Assembly (NCBI RefSeq): GCF_014205055.1
Contig: NZ_JACHMS010000001.1
Coordinates: forward strand, 5,332,001-5,396,000
Direction: 5' to 3'
DNA from: Streptomyces luteogriseus
GTDB lineage: Bacteria; Actinomycetota; Actinomycetes; Streptomycetales; Streptomycetaceae
Length of the DNA: 64,000 nt
Below the pieces are notes generated by a model. The model worked only from the letters and a program-made list of their open reading frames with translations. It searched no databases and was not told where the DNA came from. The position numbers were made by a program, and so were the translations under genes. Shown one piece after another: positions 50,837 to 59,069 of this stretch; positions within the stretch are counted from its first letter, which is position 1, and every line of letters begins with the position of its first letter.

Positions 50837-51639
50837 GGCTGCAACCCCCGTGGCCGCAGCAGCAGTTCGGCGAGCGACGCCAGCCAGTCCACCAGCAGCG
50901 CCAGCACCACCGTGAGGATCGACCCCAGCACCAGCACCGGCATCCGCTGGTTGGTGATGCCGGTCGTGATCAGCACGCCGAGGCCGCCGCCCCCGCCGAA
51001 GACCGCCAGGGTCGCCGTACCGACGTTCAGGACGAGGGCCGTGCGCACACCCGCCAGGATCAGCGGGACCGCGAGCGGGAGTTCGACCCGGGCCAGTACG
51101 CCCGTCGGGGACATGCCGATCCCGCGGGCCGCCTCCAGCAGCGTCGGGTCGTTCGCCTTCAGGCCCGTGATCGTGTTGGAGAGCACGGGCAGGATGGCGT
51201 AGACGATGATGCCGATCAGGGCGGCCCTGCGGCCGATGCCCAGCCAGATCACCAGGAGGGCGAGCAGGCCGATCGCCGGGGTCGCCTGACCCATGTTGGC
51301 GAACGCCATCGCCACCGGGGTGGCCCTGCTCATCACCCCGCGGGTCAGCAGGATGCCCAGCGGGATCGCGATGATCAGCACGAAGAACGTGGAGATCACG
51401 GTCAGCTGGATGTGCTGCCACAGCGCCTTGGTGACCTGGCCGCCCGACAGGGCGTTGCGGGTGAGCGCGTCCAGGTCGGCCTGCTGGAACCAGAGCCAGG
51501 TGGCGAGCAGTACGGCGATCAGGGCCACCGGCAGGAACGTCAGCTTCTGCCAGGTGAGACGGGACGGCCGGCGCTCGGGCGGGGGCGCCTCGGACTCGTC
51601 GAGGGGCTCGGAGGTCTCCTCGACCTCCGTGGCGGTCAC
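50833..51639 (-). CDS. Osmoprotectant ABC permease
   Basis: A 268-residue permease of the OpuC/ProW type: a hydrophilic N-terminus of about 30 residues, then helices from LTFLPVALIAVLLATWLWF, with the loop GIGMSPTGVLARVELPLAVPLILAGVR that contacts the ATPase. GTG 51639 overlaps the ATPase stop. A longer frame to 51981 reads through the ATPase gene in another frame and is not the start. Confidence 0.9.
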   Translation of the reverse strand: MTATEVEETSEPLDESEAPPPERRPSRLTWQKLTFLPVALIAVLLATWLWFQQADLDALTRNALSGGQVTKALWQHIQLTVISTFFVLIIAIPLGILLTRGVMSRATPVAMAFANMGQATPAIGLLALLVIWLGIGRRAALIGIIVYAILPVLSNTITGLKANDPTLLEAARGIGMSPTGVLARVELPLAVPLILAGVRTALVLNVGTATLAVFGGGGGLGVLITTGITNQRMPVLVLGSILTVVLALLVDWLASLAELLLRPRGLQP

Positions 51640-52895
51640 CGTTCCCCTCCCGGGCCGCTCACGGCCGCCGGCCCCGCGGCCCCCTCCTGCTCCGCATGCG
51701 TCTGCGAGGCCCGCAGCGACTCCAGTTCGTGCTGGTGCTCCATCGCGTCGAGCCGGTCGGCCTCCAGCATCTCGTGCACGGAGTTCATGAGGGTCTCCAT
51801 GTCGACGACGCCCGTGTACTCGCCGCGCCGCCCGGTCACCACCACCCGCCCGGCGTTGTCGGTGAGCACCGCCTCCAGCGCGTCCCGCAGCGTGGCGTCC
51901 CGGGTGACCGTGTCGTGCACGAGGGTCCCGGCGCGGGCCAGCGAGCCCTGGGCCCGCATCAGATCGCCGCGCCGCAGCCACTTGTAGGGGCGGCCGCGCC
52001 GGTCGAGCAGCAGGATCTCGTTGCTGCCGCTGGTCCGCAGCCGGTTGAAGATCTGCTGCAACGGGTCGTCGACCGTGACCGTCGGATACTCGGTGATCTC
52101 CACGTCCCGCACGCGGGTCAGGTTCAGCCGCTTCAGCGCCGCGCCGGCGCCCACGAAGCCGGACACGAAGTCGTCCGCCGGGTTGGTGAGGATCGCCTCC
52201 GGGGTGTCGAACTGCGCGATGTGCGACCGCTCGCGCAGCACGGCGATCCGGTCGCCGATCTTGATCGCCTCGTCGAAGTCGTGGGTGACGAAGACGATCG
52301 TCTTGTGCAGCTCGTGCTGGAGCCGGATCAGCTCGTCCTGGAGGTGGTCCCGGGTGATCGGGTCCACCGCACCGAACGGCTCGTCCATCAGCAACACCGG
52401 CGGATCGGCGGCCAGGGCCCGGGCCACGCCCACGCGCTGCTGCTGCCCGCCGGAGAGCTGGCGCGGGTAGCGGCCGCGGAACTCCGCGGCGTCGAGGCCG
52501 ACCAGGTCGAGGAGCTCCTCGGTGCGCTCCCTGACCCGCGGCTTCGACCAGCCGATCATCTTCGGGACGATCCCGATGTTCTGCGCGACCGTCATGTGCG
52601 GGAAGAGCCCGGCGGACTGGATGGCGTAGCCGACCTTGCGGCGCAGCTTGACCGGGTCCATATCGGTGACGTCCTCGCCGCCGATGCGGATGCGGCCGCC
52701 GGTCGGCTCGATCAGCCGGTTGATCATCTTGAGCGTGGTCGACTTCCCGCAGCCCGAGGGACCGACGAAGACCACGACCTCGCCCGCCTTGATCTCCATG
52801 CTCACGTTGTCCACGGCCGGCTGCGCACTGCCGGGGTAGCGCTTGGTCAGGCTCTCCAGCTCGATGGAGGCACCGTGGTCGCCGGTCTCAGGCAC
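51636..52895 (-). CDS. Osmoprotectant ABC ATPase with CBS domains
   Basis: A 419-residue ATPase: Walker A VGPSGCGKST (about 44-53), Q-loop SAGLFPHM, signature LSGGQQQR, Walker B VLLMDEPFGAVDP and H-loop FVTHDF. Residues about 255-370 are a CBS-domain pair (ending GYTGVVDMETL), as in OpuCA/OpuA, where CBS domains sense ionic strength. A helical tail follows. The start is GTG 52895, overlapping the stop of the first permease by eight bases. Confidence 0.94.
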   Translation of the reverse strand: MPETGDHGASIELESLTKRYPGSAQPAVDNVSMEIKAGEVVVFVGPSGCGKSTTLKMINRLIEPTGGRIRIGGEDVTDMDPVKLRRKVGYAIQSAGLFPHMTVAQNIGIVPKMIGWSKPRVRERTEELLDLVGLDAAEFRGRYPRQLSGGQQQRVGVARALAADPPVLLMDEPFGAVDPITRDHLQDELIRLQHELHKTIVFVTHDFDEAIKIGDRIAVLRERSHIAQFDTPEAILTNPADDFVSGFVGAGAALKRLNLTRVRDVEITEYPTVTVDDPLQQIFNRLRTSGSNEILLLDRRGRPYKWLRRGDLMRAQGSLARAGTLVHDTVTRDATLRDALEAVLTDNAGRVVVTGRRGEYTGVVDMETLMNSVHEMLEADRLDAMEHQHELESLRASQTHAEQEGAAGPAAVSGPGGER

Positions 52896-53535
52896 GGATC
52901 CCCCTGGGGATGGTCAGCCGTCCGATCAGGACGTACGCGGCGTCGAACAGCAGGGCCAGGATGATGATGCCGAGCGTGCCCGCGAGGACCTGGTTGAGCG
53001 CGTTGGCGCTGCCCAGCGAGGCGAGGCCGCGGAAGATGACGTTGCCGAGCCCGGGTCCCGAGGCGTACGCCGCGATGGCCGCGATGCCCATCAGCATCTG
53101 TGTGGAGACCCGGATCCCGGTGAGGATCGGCGGCCAGGCCAGCGGCAGCTCGACCCGCAGCAGCCGGGCCGGCCGGGACATCCCGATGCCCGTGGCCGCG
53201 TCCACCAGCGTCGGATCGACCCCGCGCAGCCCGACGATCGCGTTGCGCACCACCGGCAGCAGCCCGTACAGCGTCAGCGCGACCACCGTGGGCGGCACGC
53301 CGAGACCCACGATGGGGATGAGCAGACCGATCAGGGCGAGCGCCGGCACGGTCAGGATGGTGGCGGTCGTGGTGGTCGCGACGTTCCCCGCCCACTCGTT
53401 GCGGTAGCTGGCGACGGCGATCAGCACGCCGAGCACGGTCGCCACGACCATGCACTGGAAGACGGCGCTCGCGTGCTGATAGGCGTCCGTGAGCAGCTGC
53501 TGGTGCCGGTTGACCAGGTACTCCCAGAAGTTCAC
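52888..53535 (-). CDS. Osmoprotectant ABC permease, first gene of operon
   Basis: A 215-residue permease (six helices) with the loop GIGMSRPARLLRVELPLAWPPILTGIR. Together with the second permease it forms the channel. GTG 53535 is the start; the Lrp gene stop is 19 bases upstream on the same strand. The whole set (permease, ATPase, permease, binding protein, arsR, small protein) is tightly packed, consistent with one operon or an operon plus an autoregulated end. Confidence 0.92.
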   Translation of the reverse strand: MNFWEYLVNRHQQLLTDAYQHASAVFQCMVVATVLGVLIAVASYRNEWAGNVATTTTATILTVPALALIGLLIPIVGLGVPPTVVALTLYGLLPVVRNAIVGLRGVDPTLVDAATGIGMSRPARLLRVELPLAWPPILTGIRVSTQMLMGIAAIAAYASGPGLGNVIFRGLASLGSANALNQVLAGTLGIIILALLFDAAYVLIGRLTIPRGIRA

Positions 53536-53554
53536 ACGCGCTCACCCCTACATG

Positions 53555-54025
53555 TCAGGTCTCCTCCGCGGCCTGCTCCACGAGCGGGATGATCCGCAGC
53601 GGAACGGGGTTCTCCATGACGATCGCCGTGGAGGCCCGGACGATGCCATCAAAACCGACGACCCGGTCGATCACACGCTGGAGATCGGCGTTGGAGCGGG
53701 CCACGAGCCGGCACATCATGTCCCCGGTGCCGGTGGTGGTGTGCAGCTCCAGCACCTCCGGCACGGTCGCCAAGTGCGCCCGTACGTCGGGCCCTTGGCC
53801 CTGCCGGATCTGCAGCGTGGCGAACGCGGTGACGGGGTAGCCGAGCGCGGCCGGATCCACCTCGGGACCGAATCCGCGGATGACTCCGTTCGACTGAAGC
53901 CGGTCCAGTCGCGCCTGCGCGGTGCCCCGGGCCACCCCGAGCCGCCGGGACATCTCCAGCACCCCGATCCGCGGCTCCCGGGCGAGCAGCAGAATGATCC
54001 GGCCGTCCAGATGATCGATCGCCAC
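53555..54025 (-). CDS. Lrp/AsnC-family regulator
   Basis: A 156-residue protein: N-terminal winged helix (LDGRIILLLAREPRIGVLEMSRRLGVARGTAQARLDRLQSNGVI) and C-terminal RAM/ligand domain (TFATLQIRQ...VPEVLELHTTTGTGDMMCRLVARSNADLQRVID). It is divergent from hpd with 123 bases between. In Streptomyces an Lrp gene beside hpd is a common arrangement, so it probably controls tyrosine catabolism in response to an amino or keto acid. The start is GTG 54025. Confidence 0.92.
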   Translation of the reverse strand: MAIDHLDGRIILLLAREPRIGVLEMSRRLGVARGTAQARLDRLQSNGVIRGFGPEVDPAALGYPVTAFATLQIRQGQGPDVRAHLATVPEVLELHTTTGTGDMMCRLVARSNADLQRVIDRVVGFDGIVRASTAIVMENPVPLRIIPLVEQAAEET

Positions 54026-54148
54026 AGCAGCCTCCCGGCATGGTCATCCTGTACAGAAATGCCGTCGATACGGCCGTATTGCTGAACAGATTGCCCAGCT
54101 GAAACGCAAACTATTGCGCACCTTGCCGAGCGGGGAGACCCTGCGGCT

Positions 54149-55294
54149 ATGACGCAGACCACACACCACACTCCCGACACCGCCCGGCAGGCCGACCCCT
54201 TCCCGGTCAAGGGAATGGACGCGGTCGTCTTCGCCGTGGGCAACGCCAAGCAGGCGGCGCACTACTACTCCACCGCCTTCGGCATGAAGCTGGTCGCCTA
54301 CTCCGGACCGGAGAACGGCAGCCGCGAGACCGCTGCGTACGTCCTGGAGAACGGCTCCGCCCGCTTCGTCCTCACCTCGGTCATCAAGCCCACCTCCGAC
54401 TGGGGCCACTTCCTCGCGAAGCACGTGGCCGAGCACGGCGACGGTGTCGTCGACCTCGCCATCGAGGTCCCGGACGCCCGCGCCGCCTATGCCTACGCCC
54501 TGGAGCACGGCGCCCGTTCGGTCGCCGAGCCGTACGAGCGGAAGGACGAGCACGGCACGGTCGTCCTGGCCGCCATCGCCACGTACGGCGAGACCCGCCA
54601 CACCCTCGTCGAGCGCTCCGGCTACGACGGCCCGTACCTGCCCGGCTTCGTCGCGGCCAAGCCGATGGTCGAGCCGCCCGCGCAGCGCACCTTCCAGGCG
54701 ATCGACCACTGCGTCGGCAACGTCGAGCTCGGCAAGATGAACGAGTGGGTCGGCTTCTACAACAAGGTCATGGGCTTCACGAACATGAAGGAGTTCGTGG
54801 GCGACGACATCGCCACCGAGTACAGCGCGCTGATGTCCAAGGTCGTCGCCGACGGCACGCTCAAGGTCAAGTTCCCGATCAACGAGCCGGCCATCGCCAA
54901 GAAGAAGTCCCAGATCGACGAGTACCTGGAGTTCTACGGCGGCGCGGGCGTGCAGCACATCGCCCTCAACACGGGCGACATCGTGCAGACGGTCCGTACG
55001 ATGCGGGCGGCCGGCGTCGAGTTCCTCAACACCCCCGACTCCTACTACGACACGCTGGGGGAGTGGGTCGGCGAGACCCGCGTCCCGATCGACACCCTGC
55101 GCGAACTGAAGATCCTCGCCGACCGCGACGAGGACGGCTACCTGCTGCAGATCTTCACCAAGCCGGTCCAGGACCGTCCGACCGTCTTCTTCGAGATCAT
55201 CGAGCGCCATGGCTCGATGGGCTTCGGCAAGGGCAACTTCAAGGCCCTGTTCGAGGCGATCGAGCGCGAGCAGGAACGCCGCGGCAACCTGTAG
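54149..55294 (+). CDS. hpd: 4-hydroxyphenylpyruvate dioxygenase
   Basis: A 381-residue dioxygenase converting 4-hydroxyphenylpyruvate to homogentisate (tyrosine catabolism, ochronotic pigment). The three iron ligands are visible: His187 (DHCVGN), His270 (QHIALN) and Glu349 (FEIIER). The C-terminal HGSMGFGKGNFKALFEAIEREQERRG helix closes the active site. Length and motifs are standard. It reads away from the Lrp gene and converges with the TPR gene, with a large hairpin between. Confidence 0.96.
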   Translation: MTQTTHHTPDTARQADPFPVKGMDAVVFAVGNAKQAAHYYSTAFGMKLVAYSGPENGSRETAAYVLENGSARFVLTSVIKPTSDWGHFLAKHVAEHGDGVVDLAIEVPDARAAYAYALEHGARSVAEPYERKDEHGTVVLAAIATYGETRHTLVERSGYDGPYLPGFVAAKPMVEPPAQRTFQAIDHCVGNVELGKMNEWVGFYNKVMGFTNMKEFVGDDIATEYSALMSKVVADGTLKVKFPINEPAIAKKKSQIDEYLEFYGGAGVQHIALNTGDIVQTVRTMRAAGVEFLNTPDSYYDTLGEWVGETRVPIDTLRELKILADRDEDGYLLQIFTKPVQDRPTVFFEIIERHGSMGFGKGNFKALFEAIEREQERRGNL

Positions 55295-55320
55295 CCGCCG
55301 ACGGTCGCGGGTCGCGGATC

Positions 55321-55360
55321 GCGGGGCGGGCGGGTGTCACGGGGCACCCGCCCTCCCCGC
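55321..55360. terminator. GC hairpin between hpd and the TPR gene
   Basis: A 9-bp stem gggcgggtg/cacccgccc (55328-55336 with 55345-55353), extended by gcgggg/ccccgc at the base (55321-55326 with 55355-55360). There is no T-tract. It is likely a shared terminator for the convergent genes. Confidence 0.5.
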
Positions 55361-55469
55361 GACCGCCGTGCCCGGGTCGCCGCGCGTGGGGGCCCGTTGA
55401 CGTAGTGCGCGCCCTTGCCTCGTCGGGAGGCCCGCGGGAGTCGCGGTGGCGGGCACCGGCCGGGGCCGG

Positions 55470-56903
55470 TCAGCTCGCCTCGTCGCCCATCTCCGGCACC
55501 CCTTCGTCCGGTGGCTCTCCCAGTGCCTCGGCCGCCGCCCGTGCCGTGGGGGCGTGCAGTGGGGAGAAGTGGGGGTTGATCCGCAGGGCCTCCGTGAGGT
55601 GGCGTCGGGCCGCGCCGTGGCGGTTCAGCTTTTGCTCGATCATGCCCCGGTGGTACATGGCCGCCGCGTCGCACACCCCGCCCCCGGGTTCGACGCCCGT
55701 CGCCGAGAGCGCGAACCGCAAGGCCTCCTCGGGCTTCCCGGCCCGGTACAGGGCCCACCCGAGCGCGTCGGCGACCTCCGTCCCCGGCTGGCGCTTCCAC
55801 TCCGCCCGCAGCCGCCGCACCGCCGCCTTCGGATCGCCGTGGTCGGCCTCGAACCGGCCCAGCACCAGCTCCTCGTCCGCCCCGCCCGCGGCAGCGCGCC
55901 GCACCCGTTCCCGCAGCAGGCCGTACCGCACCCGGGCGGCTTCCGGCATGCCCAGCGACTCGTACAACTCGCCCAGCTCCAGGGCGTACTGCGGGGACGG
56001 CTGTTCGGCGAGAGCCGCCAGGTAGGCGGTCAGGGCCTCCGTCGTGCGGCCGAGGGCCGCCAGCGTCCGGCCCTGCCCGGCCTGCGCGGCCCGCTGGTCG
56101 GGGTCGAGGCGGACCGCCTCCCGGAAGTGCCGCAGCGCGACGTCGAGGTCCCCGCGTTCGAAGGCCAGTTGCCCGGCCCGCTCCAGATAGGCGGCCCGCT
56201 CGGCGGGGGCCCGCGCGCCCGCCGCAGCGTCCGCCAGCGAGGCCGCCGCGTCCTCCCGCCAGCCCCGGTCCCGGTACACGGCCGCGGCCCGCGCCAGCAC
56301 GGCGGGCCCGGAGTGCAGCCCGGTCAGCCGGTCCAGCGTCCGCTTGGCCGCCTTGTACGCGCCGAGCCCCGTGTAGGCGTCGATGAGCAGCGGATACGTC
56401 GTCCACCGCCGCGGCTCCAGCTTCAGCGCCGCCTCGCCCCACCGGCGCGCCGCGGGGAAGTCCCGGCGGGCGTTCGACAGCGCGGCAAGACCCGCCAGGG
56501 CCGGGGTGTTGTGCCGCGGCCGCACCGACAGCGACGTCCGCAGCGCCTTCTCCGCCCGCGGGTAGTACGCCGGGTCCGCCAGCCGCCGCCCCCGCTCCAC
56601 ATAGGCCGCCCCGAGCACCGCCCAGGACGTCGCGTCCTCCGGGCGCGTCCGCACGGCCTCCTCCCGCTCCTCGATCAGCTCCGCCAGGCCGGGCAGCGCG
56701 GCCGGCACTCCGCTGCCGACCGCCGCCATGGCCAGCGCTCCCGGCGACGGCGGAGCGGGCTCGGCGGACCGCTCCCACGGCAGCAGCACCAGCACCCCGC
56801 CCAGCACGGCACACCCCGCGACGGAGGCGATGAGCACCCGGCGGCGTCGCGCACCTCTCTCCCGCCGCACCGGACCCTCCTGCTGGTTCTCCATGGCGCT
56901 CAC
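55470..56903 (-). CDS. TPR-repeat protein with N-terminal membrane anchor
   Basis: A 477-residue protein: basic cytoplasmic start (RRERGARRRR), one TM helix (VLIASVAGCAVLGGVLVLLP), then many TPR motifs, for example SWAVLGAAYVERGRR, AGQLAFERGDLDVALRHFREAVRLDPD and ALGWALYRAGKPEEALRFALSATGVEP. The repeats would form an extracytoplasmic scaffold for protein interaction. The start is GTG 56903 or ATG 56894; neither has a clear ribosome site. It is divergent from the glycolate oxidase-like gene. Partners unknown. Confidence 0.85.
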   Translation of the reverse strand: MSAMENQQEGPVRRERGARRRRVLIASVAGCAVLGGVLVLLPWERSAEPAPPSPGALAMAAVGSGVPAALPGLAELIEEREEAVRTRPEDATSWAVLGAAYVERGRRLADPAYYPRAEKALRTSLSVRPRHNTPALAGLAALSNARRDFPAARRWGEAALKLEPRRWTTYPLLIDAYTGLGAYKAAKRTLDRLTGLHSGPAVLARAAAVYRDRGWREDAAASLADAAAGARAPAERAAYLERAGQLAFERGDLDVALRHFREAVRLDPDQRAAQAGQGRTLAALGRTTEALTAYLAALAEQPSPQYALELGELYESLGMPEAARVRYGLLRERVRRAAAGGADEELVLGRFEADHGDPKAAVRRLRAEWKRQPGTEVADALGWALYRAGKPEEALRFALSATGVEPGGGVCDAAAMYHRGMIEQKLNRHGAARRHLTEALRINPHFSPLHAPTARAAAEALGEPPDEGVPEMGDEAS

Positions 56904-56992
56904 TGTGCGTCAGTACGACGACCCCACCCAGGCAGGCGAAGGGTGCCGCCGACGGGGTTCACACCGATGGCCCCGGGTGCGAACCTGTGATC

Positions 56993-58402
56993 ATGAGCCG
57001 CATCGAAGCGCCCCGCTCCGAGGACACCGCAGCGACCGGCACCCTCGTGGACCTGCTGCTCGGCGGCCTGCCCGCCGAAGCGGTCCTCACCGACCCCGAC
57101 GTCACGGCCTCCTACGCCAACGACATGGCGAGCTTCTGCCCGGCCGGCACCCCGGCCGTCGTCGTGCTGCCCCGTACGGTCGAACAGGTCCAGCACGTGA
57201 TGCGCACCGCCACCGCCCTGCGCGTCCCCGTGGTCCCGCAGGGCGCCCGCACCGGACTGTCCGGCGCCGCCAACGCCTCCGAGGGCTGCATCGTGCTGTC
57301 CCTGACGAAGATGGACCGGATCCTGGAGATCAACCCGGTCGACCGCATCGCCGTCGCCGAGCCCGGCGTGATCAACGCCGTCCTGTCCCGGGCCGTCGGC
57401 GAGCACGGCCTCTACTACCCGCCGGACCCCTCCAGCTGGGAGATGTGCACCATCGGCGGCAACATCGGCACGGCCTCCGGCGGCCTGTGCTGCGTGAAGT
57501 ACGGGGTCACCGCCGAGTACGTCCTGGGCCTCGACGTGGTGCTCGCCGACGGGCGGCTCATGTCCACCGGCCGCCGCACCGCCAAGGGCGTCGCCGGCTA
57601 CGACCTGACCCGGCTGTTCGTCGGCTCCGAGGGCTCGCTCGGCATCGTCGTACGGGCCGTCCTCGGACTGCGCCCCAAGCCGCCCGAGCAGCTGGTGCTT
57701 GCCGCCGAGTTCGCCTCCGCCGCCGCGGCCTGCGACGCCGTGTGCCGGATCATGGAGGGCGGCCACGTGCCGTCACTCCTCGAACTCATGGACCGTACGA
57801 CGGTCAAGGCCGTCAACGACATGGCGCAGATGGACCTCCCCGAGAGCACCGAGGCGCTGCTCCTGGCCGCGTTCGACACCACCGCCCCCGCCGCCGACCT
57901 CGCCGCCGTCGGCGCCCTGTGCGAGGCGGCCGGAGCCACCCAGGTCGTCCCCGCCGACGATGCGGCGGAATCCGAACTGCTCCTCCAGGCGCGGCGGTTG
58001 TCGCTCACCGCGCTGGAGGCGGTCAAGGGCGTGACGATGATCGACGACGTGTGCGTGCCGCGCTCCCGGCTCGCCGAGATGCTCGAAGGCGTCGACCGCA
58101 TCGCCGAGAAGTACCGGCTCACCATCGGTGTCGTCGCCCACGCGGGCGACGGCAACACCCACCCCACGGTCTGCTTCGACCCGGCGGACCCCGACGAGTC
58201 CCGGCGCGCCCGCGAGTCCTTCGACGAGATCATGGCCCTCGGCCTGGAACTCGGCGGCACCATCACCGGCGAGCACGGCGTCGGCGTCCTGAAGAAGGAG
58301 TGGCTGGCGCGCGAGATCGGCCCCGTGGGCATGGAGATGCAGCGGGCCGTCAAGCAGGCCTTCGACCCGCTGAACATCCTGAACCCGGGCAAGCTCTTCT
58401 GA
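56993..58402 (+). CDS. FAD-linked oxidase (glycolate oxidase GlcD / D-lactate dehydrogenase type)
   Basis: A 469-residue flavoprotein: PCMH FAD-binding domain (PVVPQGARTGLSGAANASEGCIVLSL, GGNIGTASGGLCCVKYG) and a C-terminal FAD-linked oxidase cap (VVAHAGDGNTHPTVCFDP, GEHGVGVLKKEWL). It oxidises a 2-hydroxy acid to the 2-keto acid. Partner GlcE/GlcF genes are absent here, which favours a single-subunit D-lactate or D-2-hydroxyacid dehydrogenase. ATG 56993 is chosen over GTG 56987. Confidence 0.9.
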   Translation: MSRIEAPRSEDTAATGTLVDLLLGGLPAEAVLTDPDVTASYANDMASFCPAGTPAVVVLPRTVEQVQHVMRTATALRVPVVPQGARTGLSGAANASEGCIVLSLTKMDRILEINPVDRIAVAEPGVINAVLSRAVGEHGLYYPPDPSSWEMCTIGGNIGTASGGLCCVKYGVTAEYVLGLDVVLADGRLMSTGRRTAKGVAGYDLTRLFVGSEGSLGIVVRAVLGLRPKPPEQLVLAAEFASAAAACDAVCRIMEGGHVPSLLELMDRTTVKAVNDMAQMDLPESTEALLLAAFDTTAPAADLAAVGALCEAAGATQVVPADDAAESELLLQARRLSLTALEAVKGVTMIDDVCVPRSRLAEMLEGVDRIAEKYRLTIGVVAHAGDGNTHPTVCFDPADPDESRRARESFDEIMALGLELGGTITGEHGVGVLKKEWLAREIGPVGMEMQRAVKQAFDPLNILNPGKLF

Positions 58403-58413
58403 GCCCCGGGCCC

Positions 58414-58824
58414 TCACTGGGCGAGCAACTGGGCCAGTTCGTCGTCGAGGCCCAGCTGTTCCTCCTCCGTGCCCGGCGGCACCACCCGCAGCGTCCGCTC
58501 CAGCCAGGCCGACACCGCCGCTGCCGGGGCCTCCAGCAGGGCGTCCCCGTCGGGTGAACTCAGCGCCATCAGCACCACGCTGCGCCCCTCGGACTTCGTC
58601 GGCCACACCCGCACGTCCCCCTGCCCGCAGGGCCGGAACACGCCTTCCACCAGCAGCTCCCGGGCGAACGTCCAGTACACCGGGCGCTCGGTGTCGATGT
58701 GGAAGGTGACGTGGACGGCGTAGGGGTCGTCGGTGAGGTACCCGAGCCGGGCCGGCACCGGGATCCTGCGCTCCGGCGACAGGACGAGTTTCAGCTCCAG
58801 TTCCCGCTCCACCACGGTGTGCAT
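58414..58824 (-). CDS. ssgG: SsgA-like sporulation protein, SsgG
   Basis: A 136-residue SsgA-like protein (MHTVVERELELKLVLSPERRIPVPARLGYLTDDPYAVHVTFHIDTERPVYWTFARELL...), with WTFARELLVEGVF and GDVRVWPT typical of the family. These proteins occur in sporulating actinomycetes and control septum placement and peptidoglycan maintenance. In S. coelicolor, ssgG lies near hpd by my recollection, and its loss displaces sporulation septa. Context therefore favours SsgG. ATG 58824 is the start. Confidence 0.87.
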   Translation of the reverse strand: MHTVVERELELKLVLSPERRIPVPARLGYLTDDPYAVHVTFHIDTERPVYWTFARELLVEGVFRPCGQGDVRVWPTKSEGRSVVLMALSSPDGDALLEAPAAAVSAWLERTLRVVPPGTEEEQLGLDDELAQLLAQ

Positions 58825-59069
58825 GGCGGTGTTCCCTTCTCCAGACGGCTGCCCGTGAGGGCCGGTCGGAAGGAGAGAGCGGGCCGCGGCCGCGGCATTA
58901 CGCGCCTTGCCGGAGGTTTTTTCGCAGGGGGATCCGCCGGAGCGGCCCGGTGCGTAGCACATCGGTGCTCGAAAGGGGTGGGTCCGGTGGGAGCGGCGGT
59001 GGGGCTTGCGCTCGTCTGATAGATGTGGAGGCCCCCATTTGGCCCTCGAGCAGATACGGGACGACGGAC